Positions 18,748-28,605 of a stretch of DNA of 64,000 nucleotides are shown one piece after another (the first letter of the stretch is position 1; every line of letters starts with the position of its first letter). The translations under genes and the position numbers were made by a program. The notes beneath the pieces were generated by a model, which was given only the letters and a program-made list of their open reading frames with translations, was not told the origin of the DNA and did no database searches. The DNA lies in the NCBI RefSeq assembly GCF_900143545.1, contig NZ_FREV01000008.1:85373-149372 (forward strand). The letters run 5' to 3'. Source of the stretch: Loktanella sp. Alg231-35 (GTDB lineage: Bacteria; Pseudomonadota; Alphaproteobacteria; Rhodobacterales; Rhodobacteraceae).

Positions 18748-19722
18748 ATGAAGAACCGATTTTGGGCTGCAGCGGCTGTAGGGCTGGGGATGTGTGTCGC
18801 AACAGCATCATACGCAGACGCCTTAAAGCTTTCACTGTCCTACGAGCCAAGTTCAGCGCATTACAAATGGGCTGAATGGGCCGCAGAACAGGTCGAGGAA
18901 CGTACCGAAGGTCGCCACTCGATCGAGGTATTTGGGTCTGGCCAGCTGGGCAGCGAACGTGAGGTTGAAGAGTCACTGACCCTTGGCCTTGTGGACATCG
19001 GATACGTCGGCGCTGGACACATGGCTCAGCGTTATGAACCGATTTCGATTCATCTGGCGGCATTCCTTTGGCGCGACCTCGATCACTTCTTGGCTTACCC
19101 GACAAGTGACACCTACGAGGAACTGACCAGCGCATATGAGGAAATTTCAGGCAGCAAAGTCATCGCGTTGACCTATTTTGGTCAGCGTCATGTCACCGCA
19201 AACGAACCTCTTTTGACGCCCGCCGCCTTTGAGGGCGTCAAAATGCGCGTGCCACCGGTGCCGATCTATATGGTATTCCCGGATGCAGCTGGTGCGAACT
19301 CCACACCGGTCAACTTTTCAGAGTTGTACCTCGCGTTGCAGCAAGGTGTTGTCGTTGCTCAGGAAAACCCTCTGCCAACAATTCAGGCCAAGAAGTTCTA
19401 CGAGGTCCAGTCAGATATCATGCTGACCGGACACATGACGGACGGCTACTATACTCTGATCGGCGGACCGACTTGGGCTCGCTTGACCGAAGAAGACCAG
19501 GGCATCATCAGTGAGGTTCTGCAAGAAGCTGCGGCAGGTGCCTCAGCGGATATCATCCAGTCCGAAAAGGATCTGGTCGAGTGGTTCCGCGCTGAAGGTA
19601 TCAACGTTCATGAGCTGGATCGCCAGCCATTCATTGATATCGTCAGGCCGACGATCTTGACCGACGACTGGCCTTGGGAAGCACGTCACATCGAAGACTT
19701 GCTCGCCTTGGGCGCAGAATAA
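18748..19722 (+). CDS. TRAP transporter substrate-binding protein (DctP type)
   Basis: 324 residues. The N-terminal 24 residues are a Sec signal peptide ending in ATASYADA. The mature sequence follows the DctP pattern (LSLSYEPSSAHYKWAEWAAEQVEERTEGRHSIEVFGSGQLG) and contains the family's substrate-binding region VKMRVPPVPIYM, where the Arg pairs with a carboxylate. A periplasmic receptor for an organic acid, probably a sugar acid given its neighbours. GGAGG ribosome-binding site. First gene of the TRAP-dehydrogenase-isomerase operon. Confidence 0.9.
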   Translation: MKNRFWAAAAVGLGMCVATASYADALKLSLSYEPSSAHYKWAEWAAEQVEERTEGRHSIEVFGSGQLGSEREVEESLTLGLVDIGYVGAGHMAQRYEPISIHLAAFLWRDLDHFLAYPTSDTYEELTSAYEEISGSKVIALTYFGQRHVTANEPLLTPAAFEGVKMRVPPVPIYMVFPDAAGANSTPVNFSELYLALQQGVVVAQENPLPTIQAKKFYEVQSDIMLTGHMTDGYYTLIGGPTWARLTEEDQGIISEVLQEAAAGASADIIQSEKDLVEWFRAEGINVHELDRQPFIDIVRPTILTDDWPWEARHIEDLLALGAE

Positions 19723-19734
19723 TCCCGAAAACGA

Positions 19735-19764
19735 CCTGCGCGGTGATCGCCGCGCAGGCCTTTT
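19735..19764 (+). terminator. Hairpin between dctP-type and dctQ-type genes
   Basis: Perfect 9-bp stem CCTGCGCGG / CCGCGCAGG with a 6-nt loop, followed by CCTTTT. The position suggests an intercistronic attenuator or 3' stabiliser that raises binding-protein mRNA over the membrane subunits. Confidence 0.6.
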
Positions 19765-19784
19765 AGCTATAACGCGAGGGACAG

Positions 19785-20264
19785 ATGCAAATTCTTAATA
19801 AACTCCAGGTCATTGCAATGTGCCTTACGCTATGGGCATTGTTTTTGATTGTCGGACTGCAGTTCTTCACGCGCTATGTGCTCAATGACTCTTTGGGCTG
19901 GACCGAAGAGGTCGCGCGGATGTTTCTTATCGTATTGACCTATGTGGGCGCAGTGGTTTGCGCGCAAAGAGATAGCCACATCAAGGTCGATTTGATCCTC
20001 GACATGCTCCCGCCCAAACTCAAGGCTCTGCTCGTGCGCAGCTTTGACGTGGTATCAGCGGTATTCTTCTTGTTTCTCAGCTGGACTGCTGTCCGCTTTG
20101 CCAATGTCACCAGCCTGAAAATGAGCAGCGTCCCCATTCCAAAAAGTTTCCTGTTCTGGATTTGCGCTGTCGCGCTCTTTTTGATGGCGTTTCACTACCT
20201 GCTTCACGCCATCAAAAATGATGGGGACAGCGACGTAAACGAAAACAGAAACCTGGGGATCTGA
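19785..20264 (+). CDS. TRAP transporter small permease (DctQ type)
   Basis: 159 residues with four transmembrane helices and the conserved LGWTEEVARMFLIVLTYVGA segment of DctQ subunits. It forms the inner-membrane permease with the large subunit, whose start lies one base after this stop codon. Confidence 0.9.
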   Translation: MQILNKLQVIAMCLTLWALFLIVGLQFFTRYVLNDSLGWTEEVARMFLIVLTYVGAVVCAQRDSHIKVDLILDMLPPKLKALLVRSFDVVSAVFFLFLSWTAVRFANVTSLKMSSVPIPKSFLFWICAVALFLMAFHYLLHAIKNDGDSDVNENRNLGI

Positions 20265-20265
20265 C

Positions 20266-21543
20266 ATGGCCGCAACAATTCTTATTATCGCGGTCACTTT
20301 GATGATCGTCATCGGAATCCCAGTCGCCGTGTCGATGGCTTTGGGATCAGTCGTGTTTGTCCTGGCTAAGGGCATTCCAAGCCTTGTCATTATTCAGAAA
20401 ATGGTCAGCGGGATTGACAGCTTCCCGCTTTTGGCAATTCCCTTTTTCATCCTTGCGGGTGCATTGATGAATTCGTCAGCGATAACCGACCGAATATTCA
20501 CATTTGCCTCACATTTGTTCGCATGGGCCCGTGGAGGAATTTGCTACGTTAATATCGTGGCCAGCGTCATCTTCGCCGGAATGAGTGGTGCGGCGGTAGC
20601 GGATGCGGGCGGGCTTGGTGCAATTGAAATCAAAGCCATGCGCGACCGGGGATACGGCGACCGTTTGTCGGTCGGCCTGACCGCCGCCAGCTCCATCATT
20701 GGACCACTAATTCCACCATCCCTGCCGATGATCATTTTCGGTTTTGTGGCGGATGTTTCCATCGGGAAACTGTTCGTTGCAGGATTCCTGCCCGGTATCA
20801 TCATGGCGATCGCATTGGCGATCATGGTGCGCTGGATCGCGGCGCGCAATGATTTGCCAAAGGATGGGAACTTCTCGTGGTGCACGGTCAACAAGTCTTT
20901 CAATAAAGCAATCCTGTCGCTGTTGACGCCGGTCATTATTGTTGGCGGCATTCTGGGCGGGATATTCACGCCAACCGAAGCCGCGATAGCGGCCGCAGCC
21001 TATGCGCTGATTCTCGGTCTTTTTGTTTACCGGACGCTGGGCCCCAAAGAGATCTGGCAGGCAACCAAAGAATCCGCCGAAATGACTGCCTCGATCCTGT
21101 TTATCGTCAGCGCGGCCGCACTGTTTGCCTGGATCATCACAACTGAACGCGTGGCACAAGGATTCTCCGAAGCACTGTTCGGTGTGACCGACAATGTCAT
21201 CGTCATACTGCTTTTAATCAATCTGCTGTTGATCATCGTTGGTTGTTTCCTGGATGCCATTGCCGCGATCACCATCCTGACCCCAATCCTGATGCCGGTT
21301 GCAGTGGCCGCAGGCGTTGACCCGACGCAGTTTGGTGTGATTATGGTACTCAACCTGATGATCGGGTTGCTCTCTCCGCCGCTTGGGATCGTACTATACG
21401 TGCTGAGTACTGTCAGCGGGGTGTCAATGAAAGATACGATAATGGGAACGCTTCCGTTCATGGTGCCATTGATCGGGACACTGCTGATTGTGACATTCGT
21501 TCCAGCCGCATCACTTTGGCTGCCATCGGTTCTCGGATACTGA
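20266..21543 (+). CDS. TRAP transporter large permease (DctM type)
   Basis: 425 residues, about 12 hydrophobic helices, with DctM signatures such as PLLAIPFFILAGALMN, AGMSGAAVADAGGLG and PPSLPMIIFG. The sodium-coupled channel subunit of the TRAP system. Cotranscribed with the DctQ-type gene. Confidence 0.92.
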   Translation: MAATILIIAVTLMIVIGIPVAVSMALGSVVFVLAKGIPSLVIIQKMVSGIDSFPLLAIPFFILAGALMNSSAITDRIFTFASHLFAWARGGICYVNIVASVIFAGMSGAAVADAGGLGAIEIKAMRDRGYGDRLSVGLTAASSIIGPLIPPSLPMIIFGFVADVSIGKLFVAGFLPGIIMAIALAIMVRWIAARNDLPKDGNFSWCTVNKSFNKAILSLLTPVIIVGGILGGIFTPTEAAIAAAAYALILGLFVYRTLGPKEIWQATKESAEMTASILFIVSAAALFAWIITTERVAQGFSEALFGVTDNVIVILLLINLLLIIVGCFLDAIAAITILTPILMPVAVAAGVDPTQFGVIMVLNLMIGLLSPPLGIVLYVLSTVSGVSMKDTIMGTLPFMVPLIGTLLIVTFVPAASLWLPSVLGY

Positions 21544-21650
21544 AGGGCAGTTGATGGTGGGCTTTTGCCACTTCAGAATGGTTTTTGCAGGCCAGGTCTT
21601 CACGGAGATTCTGGCCTGTAGAATTACTACTAATTCCATCGGAGGCTTGC

Positions 21651-22550
21651 GTGCCCCTCACATATAAAAAGATAGGCTTTATCGGCTTAGGCCTCATGGG
21701 CGCTCCAATGGCAAAAAACCTGTTGGAGGCAAATGCCGACCTGACCGTCTATAACCGGACCTCATCAAAATGTGCGGGGCTGGCTAACCTGGGCGCTAAA
21801 GTTGCGGTGACTCCTGCCCAGGTCGCACACGATGTCGGAACAGGAACCATTATCCTGTGCGTAAGCGATACACCTTCCCTTGAGGCCGCACTTGACGGAG
21901 ACTCCGGGGTGCTGGCGGGTCTTGTTCCCGGTGCGGTGGTGATCGATATGGGGACCTCCGAAGTCAGTGCGACACGTCGCTTGGCTGTTGAAGTTAAAAT
22001 GCGCGGTGGACGCTATATAGATGCGCCGGTATCCGGAGGGGAAGTCGGCGCAAAGGCTGGCACATTGTCGATCATGGCAGGAGGGGATCCCACCGATATC
22101 AACGCAACAAAGCCGGTATTTGATGTTCTCGGGGGCGCGCTGACCCACATTGGTCCCGTCGGAACAGGACAGGCTGCAAAAGTCGCCAATCAGGCCATTG
22201 TCGGGACCACAGTTGGAATTATCGCCGAATCCCTTGCGTTGGCCGCTGCTGCAGGGGCCGATATCGCGAAAGTCCGCGAAGCCCTGATGGGCGGGTTTGC
22301 AGGCAGCCGCATTCTTGAACTGCACGGTCAGCGGATGATTGACGGCGCGTTCTCACCCGGTGCTCGTGCGACCACACAGCATAAAGACATGAGACATGCC
22401 GTGGATTTAGCCAGGGAGGTTGAACTGTCTTTACCACTATTGTCCAAAAGCCAGTGGCTTTGGGCTGCCATGGTAGAGAGCGGAATGGGTGAACTGGACC
22501 AATCGGGCTATTTTGCCTTCGTTCGTGAGACCAATAAATCCAGATCTTGA
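21651..22550 (+). CDS. NAD(P)-dependent beta-hydroxyacid dehydrogenase
   Basis: 299 residues from the GTG at 21651, chosen because GGAGG lies at 21641-21645 and translation starts just before the Rossmann motif. KKIGFIGLGLMGAPMAKNLL is the 3-hydroxyisobutyrate dehydrogenase signature; DAPVSGGEVGAKAGTLSIMAGG (substrate-binding) and the catalytic Lys in GTGQAAKVANQ follow. Family members include tartronate semialdehyde reductase, L-threonate dehydrogenase and 3-hydroxyisobutyrate dehydrogenase. The hydroxypyruvate-isomerase-like gene next door and the TRAP transporter favour a C3-C4 sugar acid. Confidence 0.88.
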   Translation: MPLTYKKIGFIGLGLMGAPMAKNLLEANADLTVYNRTSSKCAGLANLGAKVAVTPAQVAHDVGTGTIILCVSDTPSLEAALDGDSGVLAGLVPGAVVIDMGTSEVSATRRLAVEVKMRGGRYIDAPVSGGEVGAKAGTLSIMAGGDPTDINATKPVFDVLGGALTHIGPVGTGQAAKVANQAIVGTTVGIIAESLALAAAAGADIAKVREALMGGFAGSRILELHGQRMIDGAFSPGARATTQHKDMRHAVDLAREVELSLPLLSKSQWLWAAMVESGMGELDQSGYFAFVRETNKSRS

Positions 22551-22563
22551 CCGGTATTGTCTG

Positions 22564-23334
22564 ATGTCTTTGAAATTTGCCGCCAATCTCAGTTTCATGT
22601 TCACCGAACTGCCTTTTCATGAACGGTTCCAAGCCGCTGCTAATGCCGGGTTTCGGGGTGTGGAATTTCTGTTTCCCTATGCTTACTCACCCACCGAGAT
22701 TGCGGAGTTCGTGCAACGCGCTGGGCTGACGCTTGTGCTGCACAATCTGCCGCCGGGCGATTGGGTGGCGGGCGACAGGGGCATCGCAGCCCTTGTGGGC
22801 AGGCAACAGGAATTCAGGGCATCGGTAGAAACAGCGTTGTCATATGCCGATGTCACTGGGTTACGGCAGATGCACATAATGGCTGGATGTGTCGATGACT
22901 TGGACCGAGATAGTGCCAGAGAAATCTATCTTGAAAACCTGAACCATGCGGCACGACGCTTTGCTAACGCGGGACTCACCGCACTGATTGAACCGATCAA
23001 CACAACCGATATGCCGGGGTATTTCCTGAACCATCCCCACGAGGCACACCAACTATTCTCAGAGTTGGGTGAGCCAAATTTGAGGCTTCAGTTTGATTGC
23101 TACCATGCCCAAATCATGGGGGGCGATGCAGTTGGTGCTCTGGAGATGCATTTCCCCTGCATCTCGCACATCCAGATTGCAAGTGTCCCTGACCGGCACG
23201 AGCCAGATCATGGTGATTGCGACTATGCGGCAGTGTTTAGCACCTTGAAAAAATTGAGCTATACCGGATGGATTGGATGCGAATATCACCCCGCCGGTCG
23301 CACTGAAGCCGGGTTGGCGTGGCGCGCAAGGTAG
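22564..23334 (+). CDS. Hydroxypyruvate isomerase family protein (Hyi/OtnI-like)
   Basis: 256 residues from the ATG at 22564, giving the family start MSLKFAANLSFMFTELPFHERF. It is a TIM barrel with metal-ligand Glu/His positions: ALIEPINT, LQFDCYH and the C-terminal GCEYHPAGRTEAGL. Related enzymes interconvert hydroxypyruvate and tartronate semialdehyde, or act on 2-oxo-tetronate (OtnI). Next to a threonate/tartronate-type dehydrogenase it fits a tetronate or glyoxylate-type pathway, though the DUF1537 kinase expected for tetronate catabolism is not in this window. Confidence 0.85.
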   Translation: MSLKFAANLSFMFTELPFHERFQAAANAGFRGVEFLFPYAYSPTEIAEFVQRAGLTLVLHNLPPGDWVAGDRGIAALVGRQQEFRASVETALSYADVTGLRQMHIMAGCVDDLDRDSAREIYLENLNHAARRFANAGLTALIEPINTTDMPGYFLNHPHEAHQLFSELGEPNLRLQFDCYHAQIMGGDAVGALEMHFPCISHIQIASVPDRHEPDHGDCDYAAVFSTLKKLSYTGWIGCEYHPAGRTEAGLAWRAR

Positions 23335-24007
23335 TTCGGCCACTGGATCTCCCGAACCAAAAAAGTGGCTTTTGGACTCAACTCGAACAGAGCCTAATGT
23401 CTCAAGGTCAAATGTCGGCAAAGACGAGTGAATGCGGACGTTGCTCTTATTGATACAAAAGTCAGCTATGTCCGGAAACTGGCAAAGATGGTGCCAGTAG
23501 CGGCGCCAACGTGAAAGAAAACGGCGCGCGGCCGCCTCTCGCTCAACACCGCGCCGACCAAAACATCGACTTCTTCAACAGTATCTCCGCGCTTGTTGAG
23601 TTCGCAGACGGTGCAGCAAAAGGCGTGTCGTCCTAGACTTACCGTTCGTGGATAACGCAGCGAAGGTTCTGGAAGAGCCCAGAGCAAAAGTGCCAAAATC
23701 TCGCAAAGTTTGCTGGCTGAATTTCTCCTGCTGCACGGCGGCAGAACCTCGCGCCTCACTGCGGTGAGCAGAGCAGCCCTTCATGTGACCCGCAGTGAAA
23801 GTATAAAGGTACATGGGAAAGTCGCGGGCAAAATTAGCCTTTGCAGCGCCAGGACTCAATGGCCGATCTGATGTGAGTTGAGTGGCTCACCTACCGTGGG
23901 TCGCTAATCGAAAGCCCAAAAGGATCAAGGCCCGGCCATTTGTATGCACCCAGAGAAACTATCAACTTGGCGCACGCGGTTGCGATGGACGCGACCTGAC
24001 CATCACC
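23335..24007. other. Degenerate non-coding region
   Basis: 673 bp between the isomerase gene and the convergent Ldh-family gene. Frames at 23466-23859 (minus) and 23882-24289 (plus) have no family features; the latter runs into the antisense of the Ldh gene. Probable decayed DNA. Confidence 0.45.
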
Positions 24008-25033
24008 TTACTCAAGGGAAGGAAGCGATCGAATTGTATCCAGCAACTCCTGTTTTACCCGAATACCATGTTCAGCGTTGTTCGTGCGATTGGCGATGCG
24101 TCGTTGCCCCGGCAATCTTACGCCATCAAGGTTTTCCAGCTTTGTCAGGAAGGTATTGGAATGTGCATCCCAACTCTCGTCGCCAAACATATCTGGATTG
24201 ATCGCCATCATGAACATTCCACCGCGTGGCGGGCCACCATCAGCGTTATCTCTTTCCTTGGCCTCTACACTAAAGGATTCACCAATTAGACCCGCGGCCA
24301 GAAGTTCGACGATCAAGGCAATCGCGGACCCCTTGTGCCCGCCAAACGGAAGCATCACGCCTTCCAGAACTTTCGCCGGATCGGTCGTTGGTTGCCCGTC
24401 CGTGTCAAGACCGACCCCTTCGGGCACGTCCTTGCCATCCCGCGCCGCAATCATGACCTCTCCCCTTGCCATGGCGGCTGACGATTGGTCGATGACCATC
24501 GGTGGTTTTCCTTTACGGGGCCAGGCAAACGCCATCGGATTGGTTCCAAAAAACGGCGTACTACTTCCAACGGGGGCGACCGCAGGCAAGTAGGCCGTGC
24601 ACGCAAGTGCAACCAGCCCTGCTTCGGCCAGCGGTTCGACGTCGGCCCAAAGGGCGGAAAAATGATGAACGTGAACAACGCCAATCGCGGCGATTCCCAT
24701 TTTCTTCGTCAGGGAAATCAATTCCGGGCGAGCGACTTCAAGCGCGAGCGGGGCAAATCCACCTGCCGCATCGACTTTTAGAACGCTTGGGGCCTTTTGA
24801 GAAACCGCAGTGTGCGGCCGCGCGGCCCCGTCAACTTTTTCGCTCCGCAGGGCCGCGACATAGCCTGGCAATCTGAACAACCCGTGCGAGGCACAGCCAT
24901 CAAGCTCTGCGCGGGCTATGTTGTCGGCTATTGCCCGGGCATTTTCATCATCGCACCCATTGCGATGCAAACAGTCGAAAGCCAGATCAAAAATCTGACC
25001 CTTGGTGAAGGTTCCCGTTGTATCCTGAGCCAT
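24008..25033 (-). CDS. Ldh family NAD(P)-dependent oxidoreductase
   Basis: 341 residues from MAQDTTGTF; the open frame extends about 40 codons further upstream, but that part overlaps the sarcosine oxidase gamma gene. The family signature GTNPMAFAWP is followed by IDQSSAAMARGE, and LPFGGHKGSAIALIVELLAAGL is the characteristic glycine-rich helix of the malate/L-lactate/ureidoglycolate/delta1-pyrroline-2-carboxylate reductase family. The start is 2 bp after the soxG-type stop on the same strand, so it belongs to the sarcosine oxidase operon. It may reduce a cyclic imino or 2-oxo acid from N-methyl or proline-like compounds. Confidence 0.85.
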   Translation of the reverse strand: MAQDTTGTFTKGQIFDLAFDCLHRNGCDDENARAIADNIARAELDGCASHGLFRLPGYVAALRSEKVDGAARPHTAVSQKAPSVLKVDAAGGFAPLALEVARPELISLTKKMGIAAIGVVHVHHFSALWADVEPLAEAGLVALACTAYLPAVAPVGSSTPFFGTNPMAFAWPRKGKPPMVIDQSSAAMARGEVMIAARDGKDVPEGVGLDTDGQPTTDPAKVLEGVMLPFGGHKGSAIALIVELLAAGLIGESFSVEAKERDNADGGPPRGGMFMMAINPDMFGDESWDAHSNTFLTKLENLDGVRLPGQRRIANRTNNAEHGIRVKQELLDTIRSLPSLE

Positions 25034-25034
25034 T

Positions 25035-25634
25035 TCATAATGCCTTGTGAACTTCGAAAGGTGCGACGTCGATCCCAAAGCTCTGGGCCGCATCATAGAT
25101 GTATTCATACACGCTAACGGCCCATGTTGTAGGCACAAACAGGTCGAATTCATGCTCTGCCGTGCGGTGAAACAACGTGCCTATGTGGTGGATACCGGAC
25201 TGGCGAAAGTCGTCAGCGGGGAATGCGCTTGTACAAAAATCCAGTGCGGCCAGGCGTGACAGAACCTGTTCTACGTCCGGGCCGCTTAGGCAAAGGCGGC
25301 ACCGGGCATGGCCAAGGTCAACATAGCCTGCTTTTTGGGTGTCCAGTTGTTGGCCACTTTGCGCAAGCACATCAGCGTCAGGGTGGTGCAATTGCACACG
25401 TTCGGGCGCGATCTTGAAGAGGGTGAACTCCCCGACAGCCTGTTTCGCGGTATTGGAAAGGGGGCCGGTCAGGTCATACACCCGTGACAATTCCTCAGAG
25501 AGATCTTCCCAACCAGCGATCTGAGCCACCCCGCCCAAGGATTTTTCGCATATCGAAACACCGGCGTTGTGCGACATACCGCCAAGGCGGCCAGGTTGCA
25601 TCGCTGAGATCAGTGGTGAGCGTTGATCAGCCAT
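25035..25634 (-). CDS. soxG: Sarcosine oxidase gamma subunit
   Basis: 199 residues from MADQRSPLI, overlapping the alpha gene's end by 8 bp. Size, position and the GcvT-like pattern (ARCRLCLSGPDVEQVLSRLAALDF, HHIGTLFHR) identify the gamma subunit of heterotetrameric sarcosine oxidase, which helps form the folate/alpha-subunit interface. Cytoplasmic. Confidence 0.88.
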   Translation of the reverse strand: MADQRSPLISAMQPGRLGGMSHNAGVSICEKSLGGVAQIAGWEDLSEELSRVYDLTGPLSNTAKQAVGEFTLFKIAPERVQLHHPDADVLAQSGQQLDTQKAGYVDLGHARCRLCLSGPDVEQVLSRLAALDFCTSAFPADDFRQSGIHHIGTLFHRTAEHEFDLFVPTTWAVSVYEYIYDAAQSFGIDVAPFEVHKAL

Positions 25635-28605
25635 TTTGCCGAACCCCTTTCGGATCGAAGAAATGCGGCGAGGTGACCGTTGCTGTCTGCGTGCCGGTCC
25701 CGAGAAAGTCGATGACGCGAACCTGCTGTCCGTGACGTTCACGGCCCTCGGCCAGGAACCCCAGTGCAATGTATTTCCCCAGAGCCGGAGAATAAGTTGT
25801 GGATGACACCCAGCCGAGGCCGTGATTGTCCGTGCTACCGGTCATGTCATAAAGAATGGACCCAGATTTCGCGCCGGTATCCCCTTGGATTTCCAGCCCG
25901 ACGAGCGTTGGGCGGGTTTTATCCGCAAGCCGTGGCCGGTTGCGCAACACAGAGCCTACAAAAGGTTTTTTGCTTGATGCCATACCTTCAAGTCCAATGT
26001 CGTGCAGAGTGGTTCTGCCATCCAGTTCCGGTCCGGCAACATGGCCCTTTTCAATCCTGAGCGTGCCCATGGATTCCATGCCATAGGGACGAATGTCATA
26101 AGTGGCGCCATGTGCCATTATTTGGGCCCACAGATGATAGCCAAACTTCGCAGGCGCATAGACCTCATAAGCGAGCTCCCCGGAAAAGCTCATCCTGTGG
26201 ATACGGCATTGGATGCCATCAATTATCGCTTTGACAAAATGATTGTTGGGCAAAGCTTCGGCGCTCAGATCAACAGTCTCAAACGCCGATGCCAACACAT
26301 CCCGTGCATTTGGCCCGGCAACGGCCATGGCAGCCCATTGGTCGGTGACCGAGGTGACATGTACCTTCAGGTCCCGCCATTCGGTTTGCAACAGCTGTTC
26401 AGCCAGCGCCAAAACCTTGGCGGCATTGGCCGTGGTGGTGGTCATGAAATATTCATGCTCACCCAGGCGCGCGGTCGCACCATCGTCAAGAACGATCCCA
26501 TCCTCGCGCAGCATCAGGCCATATCGAATGCGACCAACTTGCAAGGTCTTCCAACCGTTTACGTAAATCCGGTTCAGGAACTCGGCCACATCCGGACCCT
26601 GTACCTGAATTTTCCCCAAGGTCGAGACATCCACCATTCCGACATGATCACGTACATGAGAGGCTTCGCGCCGATAGGCCGCGTCTAGATCCTCGCCAGA
26701 ATCAGGATAGTACCAGGGCCGCAGCCACAGGCCTGCCTGCATGATCTTGGCGCCGTTTTCCACATGCCAGTCATGCAGCGCCGAGCGCCGCGTTGGGGCA
26801 AAGTGGTGACCTGCATCATTTGCCGCCAGCGCCCCAACCGTTGTCGGTGTAAAGGGGGGGCGGAACGTCGTGGTTCCAACCTCTGGAATGGAGCTACCCA
26901 GCAATTCCGCCATGCGCGCAAGTGCGGGCATGTTCGACAGCTTACCCTGATCGGTCGCCATGCCGGTTGTCGTGTAGCGTTTAAGATGTTCCACCGAAAC
27001 ATAGCCTTCACGATGAGCCAGTTCGATATCGGACACCGCAACATCATGCTGCATATCAACAAAGGCTTTGCCTGTTGTTTTGCCGTTCGCACCAGTGATG
27101 CGCCAGACCGGGCTTATGTCGCGTACCCAATGGTCTGCGTCCGGGTTATCGGATGCCAGGTCTGGCATCACGCCCTTGACAGCCCCGGCTTTGGCTCCAT
27201 CTGCGATGGTGTTCTGCAAGGTTCCGGCCGCCACCGCACTGCCCACGGGAGTGAGTGTCGGCAAAGCATCGGCGCTTGGTTTGAAACACCAGGCACTTTC
27301 ATCAAAGACGGGTTTCTTTTGTCGATGGCTCCACAGGTTCAACACCGGGGACCACCCACCAGAGACAGCAATGACATCACAATCGACCTTGCGCGCGGCA
27401 CCGCAGCTTTGCCCGCGCTCGTCCAGCGGAGCAATCTGCGCGCCCGATACGCGCTTCCGGCCCAACGCACAAAGAACCCCGTGCCCGGCCAAAACCGTTC
27501 CACCCGCCGCATCCAGACGTTTGGACAATCCATCGGGCGGCGTCCTGCGCAGGTCCGCCAATGTGACACTTGCCCCGGCCTGCGCCAGTTCGATTGCGGC
27601 ACCATAGGCGCTGTCATTATTGGTCATGACAACGATCGAACGCCCTGCCAGCACGGCATAGCGATTGAGATAGCTGCGCACCCCGGATGCCAGCATGACC
27701 CCCGGCAAATCATTGTGACCAAAGGCCAGATGCCGCTCAATTGCACCGGTGGCCATGACCGCACGTTTGGCCCGAATTTGCCAAAAGATTTGCCGATGCT
27801 GATGCGGCGGAACCGTCTCCACGTGGTCCCAGAGCCGCTCGACCGCGCCATATACATCGCTGTCATAGGCACCAAAAACCGTCGTGCGTGTCAGGATTTT
27901 CACATTATCGAGCGCCGTCAGACGCGCGCGCATCTCGGCCAGCCAAGTATCGCTTTGACCACCTACGGGATTGGACAGCAAAGAGCCGCCCAGTTCATGA
28001 TCCTGTTCGATCAGAAGAATGCGATCGCCGTTTTCTCCGGCGGCCAATGCCGCGGCCAGACCCGCAGGGCCGGCACCAATAACCAGCAGATCGCAAAAGG
28101 CATTGCTTGTCTGATAACTGTCAGGGTCCGGGGAATGGTCCCCTTTCCCCATCCCCGCCGCCTTGCGAATGAACTTTTCGCAAGTCATCCAGAAGCCGGT
28201 CCCTTTGAACGGACCCATGAATGTCTTGTAATAGAACCCTGCACCGAAGAATGGCGAAAGGTGCCGGTTCACAGATTGCAGATCGAACTTCAGACTTGGC
28301 CAGGCATTTTGCCCTGTTGCGTTCAGACCGCTATAGGCTTCAAGCGTTGTGGCGCGTGTGTTTGGTTCGGTTCGAGCACCGCTGCGAAGTTGCACCAGCG
28401 CGTTGGGCTCTTCCACACCGGCGGCGACAATGCCTCTAGGGCGATGGTATTTGAAACTGCGGGCAATAATCGCCTCATCGGCAGCCAGCAGCGCCGATGC
28501 CAGTGTATCGCCCGGATAGGCCTCGATGCTTCGCCCGTCGAATGTCAGCTGAAGTAAGGCGCTACGGTCAATCCGTCCACCCTCGGGTAGTCTACGCGCG
28601 CTCAT
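25627..28605 (-). CDS. soxA: Sarcosine oxidase alpha subunit
   Basis: 992 residues, the expected length. The N-terminal ferredoxin-fold region starts with RLPEGGRIDRS and contains the RSFKYHRPRGI block. A Rossmann motif LLVIGAGPAGLAAALAAGENG follows, then the C-terminal aminomethyltransferase-like (GcvT) tetrahydrofolate domain from about residue 600 (ALHDWHVENGAKI, ATARLGEHEYFMTTTTANA). With SoxB, SoxD and SoxG it oxidises sarcosine to glycine, passing the methyl group to tetrahydrofolate and releasing H2O2. Overlapping starts and stops tie the operon together. Confidence 0.95.
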   Translation of the reverse strand: MSARRLPEGGRIDRSALLQLTFDGRSIEAYPGDTLASALLAADEAIIARSFKYHRPRGIVAAGVEEPNALVQLRSGARTEPNTRATTLEAYSGLNATGQNAWPSLKFDLQSVNRHLSPFFGAGFYYKTFMGPFKGTGFWMTCEKFIRKAAGMGKGDHSPDPDSYQTSNAFCDLLVIGAGPAGLAAALAAGENGDRILLIEQDHELGGSLLSNPVGGQSDTWLAEMRARLTALDNVKILTRTTVFGAYDSDVYGAVERLWDHVETVPPHQHRQIFWQIRAKRAVMATGAIERHLAFGHNDLPGVMLASGVRSYLNRYAVLAGRSIVVMTNNDSAYGAAIELAQAGASVTLADLRRTPPDGLSKRLDAAGGTVLAGHGVLCALGRKRVSGAQIAPLDERGQSCGAARKVDCDVIAVSGGWSPVLNLWSHRQKKPVFDESAWCFKPSADALPTLTPVGSAVAAGTLQNTIADGAKAGAVKGVMPDLASDNPDADHWVRDISPVWRITGANGKTTGKAFVDMQHDVAVSDIELAHREGYVSVEHLKRYTTTGMATDQGKLSNMPALARMAELLGSSIPEVGTTTFRPPFTPTTVGALAANDAGHHFAPTRRSALHDWHVENGAKIMQAGLWLRPWYYPDSGEDLDAAYRREASHVRDHVGMVDVSTLGKIQVQGPDVAEFLNRIYVNGWKTLQVGRIRYGLMLREDGIVLDDGATARLGEHEYFMTTTTANAAKVLALAEQLLQTEWRDLKVHVTSVTDQWAAMAVAGPNARDVLASAFETVDLSAEALPNNHFVKAIIDGIQCRIHRMSFSGELAYEVYAPAKFGYHLWAQIMAHGATYDIRPYGMESMGTLRIEKGHVAGPELDGRTTLHDIGLEGMASSKKPFVGSVLRNRPRLADKTRPTLVGLEIQGDTGAKSGSILYDMTGSTDNHGLGWVSSTTYSPALGKYIALGFLAEGRERHGQQVRVIDFLGTGTQTATVTSPHFFDPKGVRQNG

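Noticed and set aside
23466-23859. Minus-strand frames in the 23.3-24.0 kb gap
   Set aside because: Composition is unlike neighbouring genes, no motifs, and alternative frames are equally open.
24058-24593. Plus-strand frames antisense to the Ldh-family gene
   Set aside because: The minus strand carries a clear Ldh-family protein; the plus frames are shadows.
26764-28557. 597-codon open frame antisense to soxA
   Set aside because: The opposite strand encodes a full-length SoxA. The antisense protein is rich in Arg, Cys and His without any domain; it is a codon-bias shadow.
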